Positions 23,025 to 32,415 of a DNA stretch of 64,000 nucleotides are shown here, piece by piece. The notes beneath the pieces are model-generated. The model did no database searches. It was not told where the DNA came from and saw nothing but the letters and a program-made list of their open reading frames with translations. The first letter of the stretch is position 1, and each line of letters starts with the position of its first letter. The position numbers were made by a program, and so were the translations under genes. The DNA lies in the NCBI GenBank assembly GCA_006503475.1, contig RSEH01000217.1, forward strand, positions 1 to 64,000. The letters are read 5' to 3'. Origin of the DNA: Stentor roeselii (taxonomy: Eukaryota > Ciliophora > Heterotrichea > Heterotrichida > Stentoridae).

Positions 23025-23876
23025 CTACCCAACAACCTTCGCCAAGTTCTCTAAAACATAATTCGGTCTAAATTCAAACCCGTGCAGATTTTCCTCTTTA
23101 GTAACTCCAGAAAGTACCAAACAAGTATCAATCCCGGAGTTAATCCCAAACAAAACATCCGATTCCATGCTATCCCCAATCATCAAAGTCCTTTCGGGGT
23201 CTAAATTCCTCTCTTCTCTAATAATATCAAACAAGAACCTCAAAGGTTTTCCAATAAAATTCGCTTTTTTATTCGAAGCAGTTTCAATGAACGAGATCGA
23301 GCATCCAGAAGCCGGAATCATTGAAGTTCCAAAGATAAAAAACCTGTCTTTATTCAACCCGATGAGACTTGCTCCATTCTGAATGCAAGCCGAGCAGTAA
23401 AGAGCAGAATAATAATCAAAGTTCACATCATAAGCGACGACCACAGCGTCTACATTTGCCTCGACTTCGATTTTTGTGAGGCTTTTTAAGTCTGAAATTG
23501 GATTTTCAAGCTCTGAAGGATAGACTACCTGATACCCGGCGTCTTTCAGGTACTTTCGAAGTCCTGGCATTCCCATTACTACGATTTTTTGGCAGGATGG
23601 GTGATTTATTTGAAGGTATTTCAAAATCGCGTAACCTGTTGTGTAGAGGTTCTCTGTTGATGATGTTATCGACATTGAAGAAAAACGCTGTTGAAGCTCT
23701 TCTCGAGTCAATGCTGCGTTGTTTGTCACGAAATAGACTTGCTTGTTTTGGGACTTTAAATATGCCACTGCCTCGGAACTACCTTCTATTGCGTTGTGAC
23801 CGTTCCACATCACACCGTCAAGGTCGATGAGAAAATTGTCGTATTTTTCTAGGAGGTTTATTTGAGAAGAGGACAT
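23025..23876 (-). CDS. HAD-family phosphatase, phosphoglycolate/4-nitrophenyl phosphatase type, copy 2
   Basis: 283 residues with FLIDLDGVMWNG near the N terminus, FVTNNAALTREEL, and GDSMESDVLFGINSGIDT near the C terminus, so all catalytic and magnesium-binding residues of the HAD fold are present. It is clearly paralogous to 21972-22817, conserved over the whole length but well diverged, so the duplication is not recent. Probably a soluble small-metabolite phosphatase of the PGP/PDXP group. Confidence 0.88.
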   Translation of the reverse strand: MSSSQINLLEKYDNFLIDLDGVMWNGHNAIEGSSEAVAYLKSQNKQVYFVTNNAALTREELQQRFSSMSITSSTENLYTTGYAILKYLQINHPSCQKIVVMGMPGLRKYLKDAGYQVVYPSELENPISDLKSLTKIEVEANVDAVVVAYDVNFDYYSALYCSACIQNGASLIGLNKDRFFIFGTSMIPASGCSISFIETASNKKANFIGKPLRFLFDIIREERNLDPERTLMIGDSMESDVLFGINSGIDTCLVLSGVTKEENLHGFEFRPNYVLENLAKVVG

Positions 23877-23961
23877 TTATAGAAAATTGGTTTGATTTCA
23901 AATGATTTTTTTTTTGGATTTGAAGATGGTGAAAATTTCGAGAATTTTTAGGGTTGAGGAG

Positions 23962-24075
23962 AAAATATTGAAGAATTATTAGGAATTTAAAGAAATAAGT
24001 AGAAAAATCTTGAATAATTATCAGTTCTTTAAAGAAATAAGTAAAAAAATCTTGAATAATTATCAGGTCTTTAAA
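23962..24075. repeat. Short tandem repeat, about 42-bp period
   Basis: The words ATCTTGAATAATTATCAG and TTTAAAGAAATAAGTA recur with a spacing of 42 bp (for example 24007 and 24049), with a more diverged copy before. About 2.7 copies between the divergent HAD and TPR genes. Function unknown. Confidence 0.6.
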
Positions 24076-24131
24076 AAGATATTTTCTAAGAACTCTTCAT
24101 TAAATCTTGAATCCAGCTATAAAGAATGTAA

Positions 24132-25076
24132 ATGATAAACTATGACGAATCAGTTATAAGCTACAACAAACAAGCCATGAACGCCTTGAAACACGACCAA
24201 AAGTCCGCAGCTTTCAATCTTCTAAAACAAGCTCAGCATCTACTTAAAACAAAGCAAGTTCAAAATCAAAGCAAGTTAAAAAGTCTTACTTTTAACAACC
24301 TCGGATGTTTTTACAAGCGTTGTGGTGACCTTCACCAATCCTTATCTTTTTTCAACAGAGCTTTAAACGAGAACCCTGAAGATATTCTTACAAAATCAGG
24401 AGTTCTTCTAAACCTTTGCAATATTCATTCACTTCTCATTAACCACCCTAAAGCCCTGTCTTTTTCACTTCAAGCCTTGGAACTACTTCAGTCATCAAAA
24501 GAAGACAGCGAAACTTACAACTTTACCCTTTTAAAAGCATATCAAAGCATTGCTGATGAGCAAGAAAACTTAAGTCAATATGAAATCGCGAAGAATTTCT
24601 TGAAAAAAGCTTTAAATCTTGCACTTAAAAAATTTTCTCATACTGACTACCCGAAAATCATTAGGGAAAAAATTGAAGTTTTGATTGGAAAACTCAGTCT
24701 TTGTAATGAACAGAATTTTTTTAGCTCTAGAAAAAGGGTCAGGACCAGAAATCATGTTTCACTTACACCCAGCCCTATCATTGGAATTCAAAAAGAAGAG
24801 AAAAAAAAATTTTTTCAGTTGAATTTTACGATGAGGAAAAGTGAAAAACAACCGAAATTACCTTTGCTTAAAGAACGTGCGGAAAATTTTAAAATTGTTA
24901 AAAAGTCTTTTGGGAAGTTTTTTGAAGGTAAGACGAATAGTAGAGAAAGGGTTAAGACTACTCTTCCATCATCAAGATCCAAGAAAAAAGAAAAAAATCT
25001 CAAGATTCATTCAAAAACTCCAGAAATTTTTCCAGTCCCATTCAAATCGAAGCTCTCTCTAGTAAATACAAAATAA
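24132..25076 (+). CDS. TPR-repeat protein with basic C-terminal tail
   Basis: 314 residues. The first 200 hold about four helical tetratricopeptide-like repeats (LNNLGCFYKRCGDLHQSLSF type, actually NNLGCFYKRCGDLHQSLSFF at about residue 57; AYQSIADEQENLSQYEIAKN at about 136). The remaining 110 residues are Lys/Arg/Ser-rich and probably disordered. It resembles in plan the TPR protein at 27475-28470 (repeats plus tail), though without a visible IQ motif. TPR arrays serve as protein-binding scaffolds; the partner is unknown. The ATG at 24132 is the first in frame. Confidence 0.75.
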   Translation: MINYDESVISYNKQAMNALKHDQKSAAFNLLKQAQHLLKTKQVQNQSKLKSLTFNNLGCFYKRCGDLHQSLSFFNRALNENPEDILTKSGVLLNLCNIHSLLINHPKALSFSLQALELLQSSKEDSETYNFTLLKAYQSIADEQENLSQYEIAKNFLKKALNLALKKFSHTDYPKIIREKIEVLIGKLSLCNEQNFFSSRKRVRTRNHVSLTPSPIIGIQKEEKKKFFQLNFTMRKSEKQPKLPLLKERAENFKIVKKSFGKFFEGKTNSRERVKTTLPSSRSKKKEKNLKIHSKTPEIFPVPFKSKLSLVNTK

Positions 25077-25142
25077 CAGCCCATTTCTTACTCCTATATC
25101 ATTAATGCACCAAATCACTAATTCCAAGCCCTAACTCAATAA

Positions 25143-25955
25143 ATGTCTGAAATAGTATACCTAAGCGTAGGTGGTAAAAAGTACGTAACAAGCCGAGACA
25201 CCCTATGCAAAGACCAATCAAGTATGTTATCAGCGATGTTCAGCGGTCGTCACAACCTGTCCCAAGACTCATCAGGGTGTTACTTCATCGACCGTGACGG
25301 TAAGTTATTCAAGTACATATTAAACTTCCTTCGAAACCTAGAACTAAACCTTCCATCAAACCAGCCTCATCTAGTAGCAGAGCTTCTTCTCGAAGCCGAG
25401 TATTTCCAACTACAAACTTTAGTCTCATTCCTCAAAGCCCTTCAAAGTAAAAACGAGATGCCCATCGTCACCTTCAAAGAATTCCTACTCTACGCAAATT
25501 CCTCCCGTCCAATCCAAGCACCTTTTCTAAACATGTCAGGAATCATTCTAAAATATCTCGACTTAACCGGTGCTAATTTGCAAGGTTGTGATTTTTCAAA
25601 CACATCAATATTCGAAGTCAACTTTTCATCTGCTAATTTGAGTTGTTGCGTTTTTGACTGCAGTAAAGTCCATAATTCTATCTTTATTGATGCGGTTTTA
25701 AGGAAAGCTAGTTGTGTCTCGGCGAATTTCTCTGGAAATGATATGAAAAGAGCGGTTTGTGTTGAAGCTGATTTTACTAAAGCAAAACTTGGAGGAGCCG
25801 ATATGAGAAATTGTGACTTGCAATCAGCGAATTTGCAAGATGCGAATTTGTTAGTCGCGAATATGGAAGGGTGTAACTTGTTGATGGCGAATGTTAAAGG
25901 CGCGAACTTTGAAGGCGCGAATACGAAATCAGCGAAAGGCGTACCTTTGCATTGA
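25143..25955 (+). CDS. KCTD9-like BTB plus pentapeptide-repeat protein
   Basis: 270 residues. Residues 4-100 form a T1-type BTB domain (IVYLSVGGKKYVTSRDTLCK ... FIDRDGKLFKYILNFLRN), followed from about residue 138 to 265 by pentapeptide repeats of the A(N/D)Lxx type (LTGANLQGCDFSN, ANLQDANLLVANMEGCNLLM). This order is that of KCTD9, a Cullin-3 adaptor of ubiquitin ligases. The N-terminal domain that precedes BTB in animal KCTD9 is missing. It lies 66 bp after the TPR gene in the same direction. Adaptor role is inferred from the family. Confidence 0.85.
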   Translation: MSEIVYLSVGGKKYVTSRDTLCKDQSSMLSAMFSGRHNLSQDSSGCYFIDRDGKLFKYILNFLRNLELNLPSNQPHLVAELLLEAEYFQLQTLVSFLKALQSKNEMPIVTFKEFLLYANSSRPIQAPFLNMSGIILKYLDLTGANLQGCDFSNTSIFEVNFSSANLSCCVFDCSKVHNSIFIDAVLRKASCVSANFSGNDMKRAVCVEADFTKAKLGGADMRNCDLQSANLQDANLLVANMEGCNLLMANVKGANFEGANTKSAKGVPLH

Positions 25956-26928
25956 TTGGGGTGGAAAAGTTGGAGTTGATTTTAAAGAATTATTTAAAAT
26001 TGACTTTTTTTGGGTTTTATTTAAGTGATGTTTATTTTAAGGTTGGGTTTTTTTATGGGTTTTGAAGGTGAAGAGGAAATGTCTTGGAAATGGTGAGTTT
26101 TTTTTAGGTTTTATGGAAAATCACAGTGGATAGTATTTCAAGTTAATAGACCTTGAGGAGATAAAAAAGCATTTAAAACAATTAACTTATAATTGAACCT
26201 TTAATGGAAAAAACTGAAAGTTGAGAATATTAAAAATTTAGAGAAAAACTTGAAATATCGGAATTTGAGGACCTGGCTAGCATTTGAAGACCTTTATGAT
26301 TTATTATTCTGAAAGTCTTCTAAACTCACCAAAATTCTGATTTTCTCAGCTTGGAAGAAGCCGACAATCAAGAAATTCTCTTATTTTCAAGAAACTCACA
26401 GAAATGACTGAAAAAGCAGAAAACCTGATAAGTCAGCTTAAGTAAAAACTACTAAATCCAACATCTACCAGGTCTAAATAACTGAGGTGTAGTGCTTACA
26501 TGAACATTCAGAATCACTTCTAAGAAGATCATTTAAATTCGAGCCATGCGAATTAAACCAATACAGCCACTCCCCATGCAAGTCCTGCGAATCCCTTCGG
26601 CAAACTGCCATTTACTTCAGTAGATCCAACCTGCATCAATGCTGAATGTTTTAAAACTCGCAGGTGGCTCAGGTCGATTAGATATTCTAAAAAAATAAGA
26701 AAATTAGCGATTTTAAGCAGCAGAAGACAGCACTTTAAAGAAACTCATCAGTGGCAGTCGGTTTTAACTGAAATTCGTCAAAACTGAAGGAAAATCAGAC
26801 AGCTTTACAAGAAAACGAAAAACAAGAACTTTAAAGATAACTTAACAGTTGTTTTAACTCATCAGCGAAATTATTCAAATAATTCACTCATTGGAGCCTT
26901 TGAAATGAGGATTAACTAATAGATTGAT
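25956..26928. other. Gene-free stretch with frame-switching coding-like segments
   Basis: No long frame, yet from about 26220 to 26915 the forward strand carries short segments with strong coding flavour in changing frames: ENIKNLEKNLKYRNLRTWLA (from 26226), SLEEADNQEILLFSRNSQK (from 26348), LTEMTEKAENLISQLK (ending 26442), a Cys/His-rich stretch FEPCELNQYSHSPCKSCE (about 26538-26591) and MLNVLKLAGGSGRLDILKK (from 26639). Each later change of frame has the same sense, as after loss of one base. Stops occur between them. It may be a decayed zinc-finger gene, a gene with introns I cannot resolve, or repeated sequence errors. 25956-26200 is G/T-rich and non-coding. Confidence 0.4.
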
Positions 26929-27429
26929 ATGGACATCACTGTTAAAGAGTCCCAAGAAGGTACTTTCGGGATTTTCGAAGATATCGACTTGGCTTTAAGA
27001 CTAAGAAGCCACTTCAGAATATACCCAAAAGCCGTAGGTACTTTGCCTTATTCCATGCAAAACAAAATCCTAGGACCTCCATTTATCCTAAACATCTTCC
27101 AACTGCGTTATCTAAACGACATCGGTCAAATTTCAGGAACTTTTCCATGCGCAGACGAAAAATACATGGTTTTCAAGCATTTCACTGATAACCACTTCAC
27201 ACTTCTAGACGGTAGCAAGTTCGGGGTGGACTACCTGGCCTACCCAGGAGACCCTCTTTACAGCCACAGTACCAAAATGTTAAAAATAAGCCAAACCCTT
27301 TCAACTCTTTCCCTAATCCAGCTCTGCCGAATATCAAACGACACAAAAAAATCCCTCTTAATATGTTTCAAGTCATCCTCATCACTCACGATAAAAAACA
27401 TCAAATGGACCACAACAGGATCCCGGTAA
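26929..27429 (+). CDS. SEN34: tRNA-splicing endonuclease subunit, Sen34 type
   Basis: 166 residues. The N-terminal part (IFEDIDLALRLRSHFRIYPK, then GTLP...KILGPPFIL) matches the Sen34 N-domain; the C-terminal nuclease domain contains the signature LLDGSKFGVDYLAYPGDPLY followed by SHS, giving Tyr102/105 and His113, and a Lys pair at 141-142, the expected Tyr-His-Lys catalytic set. The protein is shorter than yeast or human Sen34, lacking the linker between domains. It should act in the nuclear tRNA endonuclease complex, cutting the 3' splice site of pre-tRNAs. It begins 14 nt after an in-frame stop region, and the ATG at 26929 fits the conserved N terminus. Confidence 0.82.
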   Translation: MDITVKESQEGTFGIFEDIDLALRLRSHFRIYPKAVGTLPYSMQNKILGPPFILNIFQLRYLNDIGQISGTFPCADEKYMVFKHFTDNHFTLLDGSKFGVDYLAYPGDPLYSHSTKMLKISQTLSTLSLIQLCRISNDTKKSLLICFKSSSSLTIKNIKWTTTGSR

Positions 27430-27474
27430 TCTCCAAACAGTGAAAAATCAATTCCAAGGGTAGACTAACCTACA

Positions 27475-28470
27475 TTATTCGAAAATTTCTTTAAACTTTT
27501 TAATGCTCATCAAAGCACGAACAGGTCTCACGCCTTGTCCAACAAGAGAATTTTCAAAGTTTTTCTTAACAAGTTGAATTTTTCTCTTCTCCTTTTCATA
27601 CTTTTCAATAGCGAATTGCGCTTCAACCGCTGCACGACTAAGTCGAGTTTGAATGATGACCTCAACCAGATGTCTTCTAGTCCAATGTCCTCTCCAAACC
27701 TTTTGAATGAAAACCGCAGCTCGATGTTCGATTTTTCTTAAAATTTCCACATCAATACTTTTAACTTTCACTGAAACTGAACTATTTCTACTCGTCAAGC
27801 TGCTTGACCTTCTTCTAGAAGAAGCTGAAGCCGTTGAAGACTCTTTCAGTCGTGTCAAGTTCAGTCCGAGTTTCGGTCGAGAAGCGAGAAGGTCATTTAT
27901 TGAGTTTTTTATTTGAACTGTTAAAGAATGGCTTCTTCCGAGATGGCTTAAAGCGAATCGGTAGCCTTTTAAGTAACATTCTTCAGCTTGTTGATGTTCT
28001 TTTAAAAACTCGTACTCGACAGCGATGTTGTAAAAGGCAATGACGGTGCTTTCAAGGTACTCTTGTGAACAGATTGAAGCTCTTTTTAAAAGACCTAAAC
28101 TCTTCAAAGCATGTCTTAAAGCTGATTCGTGTTGATTTGATGAGGATAAAACACTTGACAAGTGAAGGTGAAGAGAAATTTGGGTAAGACCTGTGCTTTG
28201 AAGGCTTAAAGCTTCTTCATAATAACGAATCGCTTCGGAAAGGTTTCCTGATAGTTTGTGAAAATGACCTAAAGTTGTCAAAGTTCGGGTTTGAAGAGAG
28301 AGTCTTTTTTCATTTGAGGAATGAAGAGACTTGCACATCAGAAGAGCTTGGGTTAGGTGGTAATGAACGTTTTTTAAAGAGTTGCTGGAAATTAATTCTG
28401 AACAGCGCTGAAGGTGACTTTCGATGTTGGCTTCTAGGTACTTTTGGGTGAAGTCTTTGGATAATTTCAT
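27475..28470 (-). CDS. TPR protein with C-terminal IQ motif
   Basis: The frame is open upstream to 28557, but that part overlaps the next gene, so I take the ATG at 28470 (MKLSKDFTQKYLEANIESHL), giving 331 residues. About five TPR-like helical repeats fill residues 10-200 (TLGHFHKLSGNLSEAIRYYE). A Ser/Arg-rich linker leads to an IQ motif, AAVFIQKVWRGHWTRRHL, which usually binds calmodulin. Similar TPR+IQ proteins occur in ciliary and basal-body proteomes of ciliates, but localisation here is inference. Confidence 0.78.
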   Translation of the reverse strand: MKLSKDFTQKYLEANIESHLQRCSELISSNSLKNVHYHLTQALLMCKSLHSSNEKRLSLQTRTLTTLGHFHKLSGNLSEAIRYYEEALSLQSTGLTQISLHLHLSSVLSSSNQHESALRHALKSLGLLKRASICSQEYLESTVIAFYNIAVEYEFLKEHQQAEECYLKGYRFALSHLGRSHSLTVQIKNSINDLLASRPKLGLNLTRLKESSTASASSRRRSSSLTSRNSSVSVKVKSIDVEILRKIEHRAAVFIQKVWRGHWTRRHLVEVIIQTRLSRAAVEAQFAIEKYEKEKRKIQLVKKNFENSLVGQGVRPVRALMSIKKFKEIFE

Positions 28471-28490
28471 ATTTTCATATGTTAGGAAAA

Positions 28491-29363
28491 TTAGATTGAA
28501 GGTTCGATACCGAAATTTAATAAATCTTCTGTTGAAGTTTGAAGTAGAACTAGACAATTACCTCCTGTTATTGGAATGTTACTTGGTGATAGAGAAGCTT
28601 TGAATAAAGGAATTTTTTTGGCTTTTTCTTGTGGAAAGAGAAAATCATAGCAAAAATAAGATTTTTTTCTTGGTCTTGATGTGTACAACAACCTTGTTTC
28701 TATTAAAAGTGCAAAAAAATCTAAAAATTCTTCTGAACTCGTAAAGCCCCATTTGAAGTAACTGTTTAAAAACATGACTAAATGAAACATTGACTTGAAA
28801 TAACATAAAAAAAAAACCAAATTTTTACAACTGTTTAAAATTTTCACTTGTTTCTTTTTTTCAATGTTTTCTGAGTCCTTGATCAGAGAACTCGCCTGGA
28901 AAAAAGAGTCAAGAATGCAGATGTAAGTCGCTTGGTAATAAAAAAACGCTAGAAAATCCCCTAATTCTCTATAAAAGTACAAAAGTGCCCCAGTTCCATA
29001 AGAAAAAAAAAATACCAAAAAGACCATCTTAAATCTCGTCATCATTTCTTCAACCTTTAAAAATCCAAGCCCAATGCAAGAGAAGTAAAAAATTCCAAAA
29101 GAACTCACAAAATAAACAATTTCAATCAAAACTTCACAAATCTTTCCAAAAACAAACAAAAAGATGAACTTTTCACTCAAAATGCATAAAAACAGGTTTA
29201 AAGCTGGAAGGATTTTAAGAAGTAGAAAACCGTGAAGGGTGAGATGAAGGACAACTGATTGTTTTTTATTTATGATGAAAACAAGGGCTGTCCACCAAAG
29301 CGAAACAAGGACCCATAAGAAGGAAAAAAGGGTTTTTGTGAGGTGTAGGTCAATACATTCCAT
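28491..29363 (-). CDS. Polytopic membrane protein, unrecognised
   Basis: 290 residues with about seven hydrophobic helices in the first 230 residues (for example TLFSFLWVLVSLWWTALVFI, EIVYFVSSFGIFYFSCIGLG, MVFLVFFFSYGTGALLYFYR), and a polar tail of about 60 residues. The N terminus starts near the first helix. The overall plan recalls small multi-pass eukaryotic proteins such as the TMEM or GPCR-like groups, but no signature residues are visible to me. It is 20 bp upstream of the TPR-IQ gene and 47 bp from the tubulin ligase-like gene, all on the reverse strand. Confidence 0.7.
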   Translation of the reverse strand: MECIDLHLTKTLFSFLWVLVSLWWTALVFIINKKQSVVLHLTLHGFLLLKILPALNLFLCILSEKFIFLFVFGKICEVLIEIVYFVSSFGIFYFSCIGLGFLKVEEMMTRFKMVFLVFFFSYGTGALLYFYRELGDFLAFFYYQATYICILDSFFQASSLIKDSENIEKKKQVKILNSCKNLVFFLCYFKSMFHLVMFLNSYFKWGFTSSEEFLDFFALLIETRLLYTSRPRKKSYFCYDFLFPQEKAKKIPLFKASLSPSNIPITGGNCLVLLQTSTEDLLNFGIEPSI

Positions 29364-29410
29364 TTATCATCAGATAAAGTAAAAATTGAATATTTCTAAA
29401 AAATTACTAC

Positions 29411-31150
29411 TTAACCATCTACAAACTCATGAAAAATCAACTCAAATCTATTTTCTCCGTTAAGGTCAATGAAATCTCCGAGAGGTGGAGAAAAAACAGG
29501 ATCTAATGCGATTTTAAAAGCGTTTTCAAGCATCGCAGGGATTAACTTCGAGAGATACGGCGAAGAAAGTTCAAGACAAGGATTTGTATTAACTTCAATA
29601 AGCCAAGGTTTAAACGCCCTGTCAACCATGAAGTCATATCCAAAGATTTCCATACAATTCGCTCTTTTATTACAATCAATTCTACAAAAACTTGCAAGAA
29701 GAGTATCTCTGACCATTTCCTTGATTTCTGGAAGAACATCATTAAAAAAGTTAGGTTTTTTATCAGGAAATCTTCTATCAAGGTACTTTTGAAATTCATG
29801 ATAACTCATTTTATTGCCGTTTTCGTATTTTCCGTAGTCTTTTGAGTTCTTTTGAATAGCGTCGTTAGTTAAATGAACGTATAAGTTAGAACAGTCCTTC
29901 ACATTAAACTCGTGACTTGCCGTGCGTAAATATCCATCAAGGTAAAAATAACCTTGCATGACTCCATTGATGACAGTCACTAGTGAGTAACACCTAATAT
30001 CAAACTTTCTTTTTGATATCAACAAAGGACTTTCAATGTACTTTTGAATAATCACTGTATGCTCACTAGATTCAATCAACTTTGAAACCTCTTCAATTGT
30101 CTTACAAACAGAAATTCCTTGTCCTCTATTTGTAAATTCACCTGGTTTTACTATCCAGATGTTTTGAAAGGCAGGGTGTTGTTCTTTGTACTTCTCGAAT
30201 TCCTCGAATTTCAATAAAAAGGACTGGAATTCAATATCGGACTTTTGAGAAATATGGAAAGTTAAAGGAACTTTACTGAAAACATCGATGTTTTTAATAG
30301 TGTAGAAATCTTTCATTGTAAAAAAAAGACTTTTTTTATTGGAAATTTGGTTGTTGAATTCAAGTTTGTTATGCATTTTCAGTGACTCTGAAAAGATTTT
30401 TTCTGGTTTTAATGGACAGAAACTTTTAGAGTCTGTTATTAACTTCATGCCTGTTGGAAGGTCTTTTCCGGGAATGGAAAAAAATGGGTCTTTTTCTTGT
30501 GGCTTGTTGAGAAGACTTGGAAGACTTGCGAGATATGCTTTGTCCTTCCATTGAGTCCAGACGAAATTCGCTTTTTCTTTGTCTTCTGTTAAGTTCCACC
30601 AGTTTCGGCTTAAAATCGTTTTTTTTACTAGTGATGAGTTGTTTCCTCGACCGATAAAAACTGAGTAGTTCACGAAATACGAAGAATTTGGCTCGATTCC
30701 GTTTGAGGAGTTTAGGATTTTTTTCCACAGCTTTGAATCTTCGAGCTTGCTACGACCGAATGGTTTGGGTTTTTGAAGAGAGAGTTGCTTTGGAGATAAG
30801 AACTTTAGCACTGAGGTTGGACTTCCTGAAGTAAAAAGTTTATGTGATAAATTTTTCCTAAATTTCGAAGGAGAAACGTTGGGTCTAGAAGTCTTAAATA
30901 CAGACACCTGCGCAGTTTTTTTATTTTTTTTCATTGAAATTTTCGCTTCAGGACTATTCACATATCTAATCGGTGAGAATTGAAGAGATTTTTCAAAGTT
31001 CGAATCTCTCCGACTGAAAACTTTTTTCTTTGTTTTTTGAAGTTCACTACTTTCATTTGGAAGTCGAAGTTCAGGTGAAAAAAACCTGATTTTCCCTTTC
31101 AAGTTTTTTTGAGCGATTCTTTTCGTGCTAGCCAAGTAATTTTTTTCCAT
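29411..31150 (-). CDS. Tubulin tyrosine ligase-like (TTLL) enzyme
   Basis: 579 residues. A basic, Ser-rich N-terminal 190 residues is followed by the TTL ATP-grasp domain: WIVKPGEFTNRGQGISVCK (ATP-binding Lys and Gly loop), KFDIRCYSLVT, YLRTASHEFNV, HLTNDAIQKNSKDYGKYENG and the magnesium-binding end WLIEVNTNPCLELSSPYL. All core motifs are intact. TTLL enzymes add tyrosine, glutamate or glycine to tubulin tails in cilia and cortical microtubules; motif details do not let me pick glutamylase or glycylase. A second member lies at 60865-63006. Confidence 0.88.
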   Translation of the reverse strand: MEKNYLASTKRIAQKNLKGKIRFFSPELRLPNESSELQKTKKKVFSRRDSNFEKSLQFSPIRYVNSPEAKISMKKNKKTAQVSVFKTSRPNVSPSKFRKNLSHKLFTSGSPTSVLKFLSPKQLSLQKPKPFGRSKLEDSKLWKKILNSSNGIEPNSSYFVNYSVFIGRGNNSSLVKKTILSRNWWNLTEDKEKANFVWTQWKDKAYLASLPSLLNKPQEKDPFFSIPGKDLPTGMKLITDSKSFCPLKPEKIFSESLKMHNKLEFNNQISNKKSLFFTMKDFYTIKNIDVFSKVPLTFHISQKSDIEFQSFLLKFEEFEKYKEQHPAFQNIWIVKPGEFTNRGQGISVCKTIEEVSKLIESSEHTVIIQKYIESPLLISKRKFDIRCYSLVTVINGVMQGYFYLDGYLRTASHEFNVKDCSNLYVHLTNDAIQKNSKDYGKYENGNKMSYHEFQKYLDRRFPDKKPNFFNDVLPEIKEMVRDTLLASFCRIDCNKRANCMEIFGYDFMVDRAFKPWLIEVNTNPCLELSSPYLSKLIPAMLENAFKIALDPVFSPPLGDFIDLNGENRFELIFHEFVDG

Positions 31151-31241
31151 AGTTTAAATGATTTGCATGATTGAATTTAAAGCTTTTAAAAAAAATCATT
31201 AAAAATAGAAGAATTTTATCAGCTAAAAAACATCTTTACTG

Positions 31242-32021
31242 TTAAACCTCGATATTCCTTAAACATACCTCAGCAATCACTATTGTTGCATCGTTATTCT
31301 TCCCTTTTAAGTTGTTACCAGTCTTCACTCCGAAGGGTTTTTCAGCTTTTTCATCCATGAAGACAGATTGAGCCTTCTCAGTGATCATCTCAGCAACGAT
31401 TTCTAAGTCAGGAATTTCATGAAGTAACATGAAAGGCTTTATGGTTTTTAGAACACTCTCCATGGTCAAGTTGTGTGAAACTCCATCGGAAAAGAGTAAA
31501 ATTACGTCCTTATCCTTCACCTCTAAAGTCTTAACTTGAGCATCACTCGGTTCTATTCCTCCAATTCCCAAATCAAAAGGAAAATCAAATTTTTCCCCAA
31601 ACTCTTCACATTCCTTAACAATCTTCACATCATTTCCCTCCTTCCTAAGTAAAACAAGTCCAGAGTCTCCGACCCACCCAGTAAAAACCAAATTTTTTTC
31701 AGGGTGTATCAAAGCAAGAATACAAGTAGAACTTCCAGGAGTGTTAGTCATGGCATTAGCAGCAGACAATATATGAAGAGGGTCATAATTATTCCCTTCA
31801 GGTAAAGAATTCTGAGCTTTTACAATATTTGAAGCAAGTTCCCAAGCGTGAAGCCCTGGGTCAATGCCTTGAGTTCTCCATTTGCTTTGACCGTCACAAA
31901 GTGTTATAAGTCTTGGAGTGAGAGAATAAGCGTCTTCAGGCTTTCCACTGTGTTCTAGCTCTGGAGAGGTCCACCCTGCGGTTTTAAAAGTATTCGTAAG
32001 GGAAAAAAACCTGCGGATCAT
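31242..32021 (-). CDS. PPTC7-like PP2C phosphatase
   Basis: 259 residues. Motifs of the PPM fold are visible: LITLCDGQSKW (first metal aspartate, usually VADGVGGW), GSSTCILALIHPE, WVGDSGLVLLRKEGN, and LLFSDGVSHNLT with the third aspartate. The order and the WRTQGIDPGLHAWEL segment after motif 1 resemble the PPTC7 group, whose members act in mitochondria. The GVGG loop of relatives is changed to GQSK here, which may alter metal or substrate binding. Its ATG is only 19 bp from the ATG of the divergent gene at 32041, so both must share a very small promoter. Confidence 0.8.
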   Translation of the reverse strand: MIRRFFSLTNTFKTAGWTSPELEHSGKPEDAYSLTPRLITLCDGQSKWRTQGIDPGLHAWELASNIVKAQNSLPEGNNYDPLHILSAANAMTNTPGSSTCILALIHPEKNLVFTGWVGDSGLVLLRKEGNDVKIVKECEEFGEKFDFPFDLGIGGIEPSDAQVKTLEVKDKDVILLFSDGVSHNLTMESVLKTIKPFMLLHEIPDLEIVAEMITEKAQSVFMDEKAEKPFGVKTGNNLKGKNNDATIVIAEVCLRNIEV

Positions 32022-32040
32022 TTAAAGTATTATAATTCAC

Positions 32041-32415
32041 ATGCAAAATAATGATTTTATGTATCAGACTGACTTTGAAAGTGGAAAAGATATTAAAAGA
32101 GTTGAACTTAGTCCGAAAAGAGTTGATATTTGCTTGAAATATGAAAAAAATCATAGTAATTCGGTTAGGGTTCCTAAGATGATCACGCATAAGAGGAAAA
32201 TTTCTGATGGGGAATTTAGGAAAAAGGAGAAACACTTGCCGACTATTTTTAGAAATCCTGTTATTCCGGTTACTTCGGTTTCTCAGAGCCATAGGCAGAA
32301 TATTATAAGGAAAAGACTTCAGAAACACTGTCATTCACTTTACCAACCTACGCTTTACCCTCGTAATTTGAAATACTCGTTAATACTTGACAATTTTTAT
32401 CTAAGTTCTACCTAA
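32041..32415 (+). CDS. Small basic protein, unrecognised
   Basis: 124 residues, rich in Lys, Arg, Ser and Asn, with no recognisable domain (MQNNDFMYQTDFESGKDIKR at the start; KRLQKHCHSLYQPTLYP near the end). Support for it is positional: it starts with ATG 19 bp from the divergent PPTC7-like gene and its TAA overlaps the stop of the convergent transposase-like gene, and its codon use resembles neighbours. A chance frame cannot be excluded. Confidence 0.55.
   Translation: MQNNDFMYQTDFESGKDIKRVELSPKRVDICLKYEKNHSNSVRVPKMITHKRKISDGEFRKKEKHLPTIFRNPVIPVTSVSQSHRQNIIRKRLQKHCHSLYQPTLYPRNLKYSLILDNFYLSST

Noticed and set aside
31984-32334. Reverse frame of 116 codons over the small forward gene
   Set aside because: It overlaps both the PPTC7-like start and the forward gene, and has no recognisable composition of a protein.
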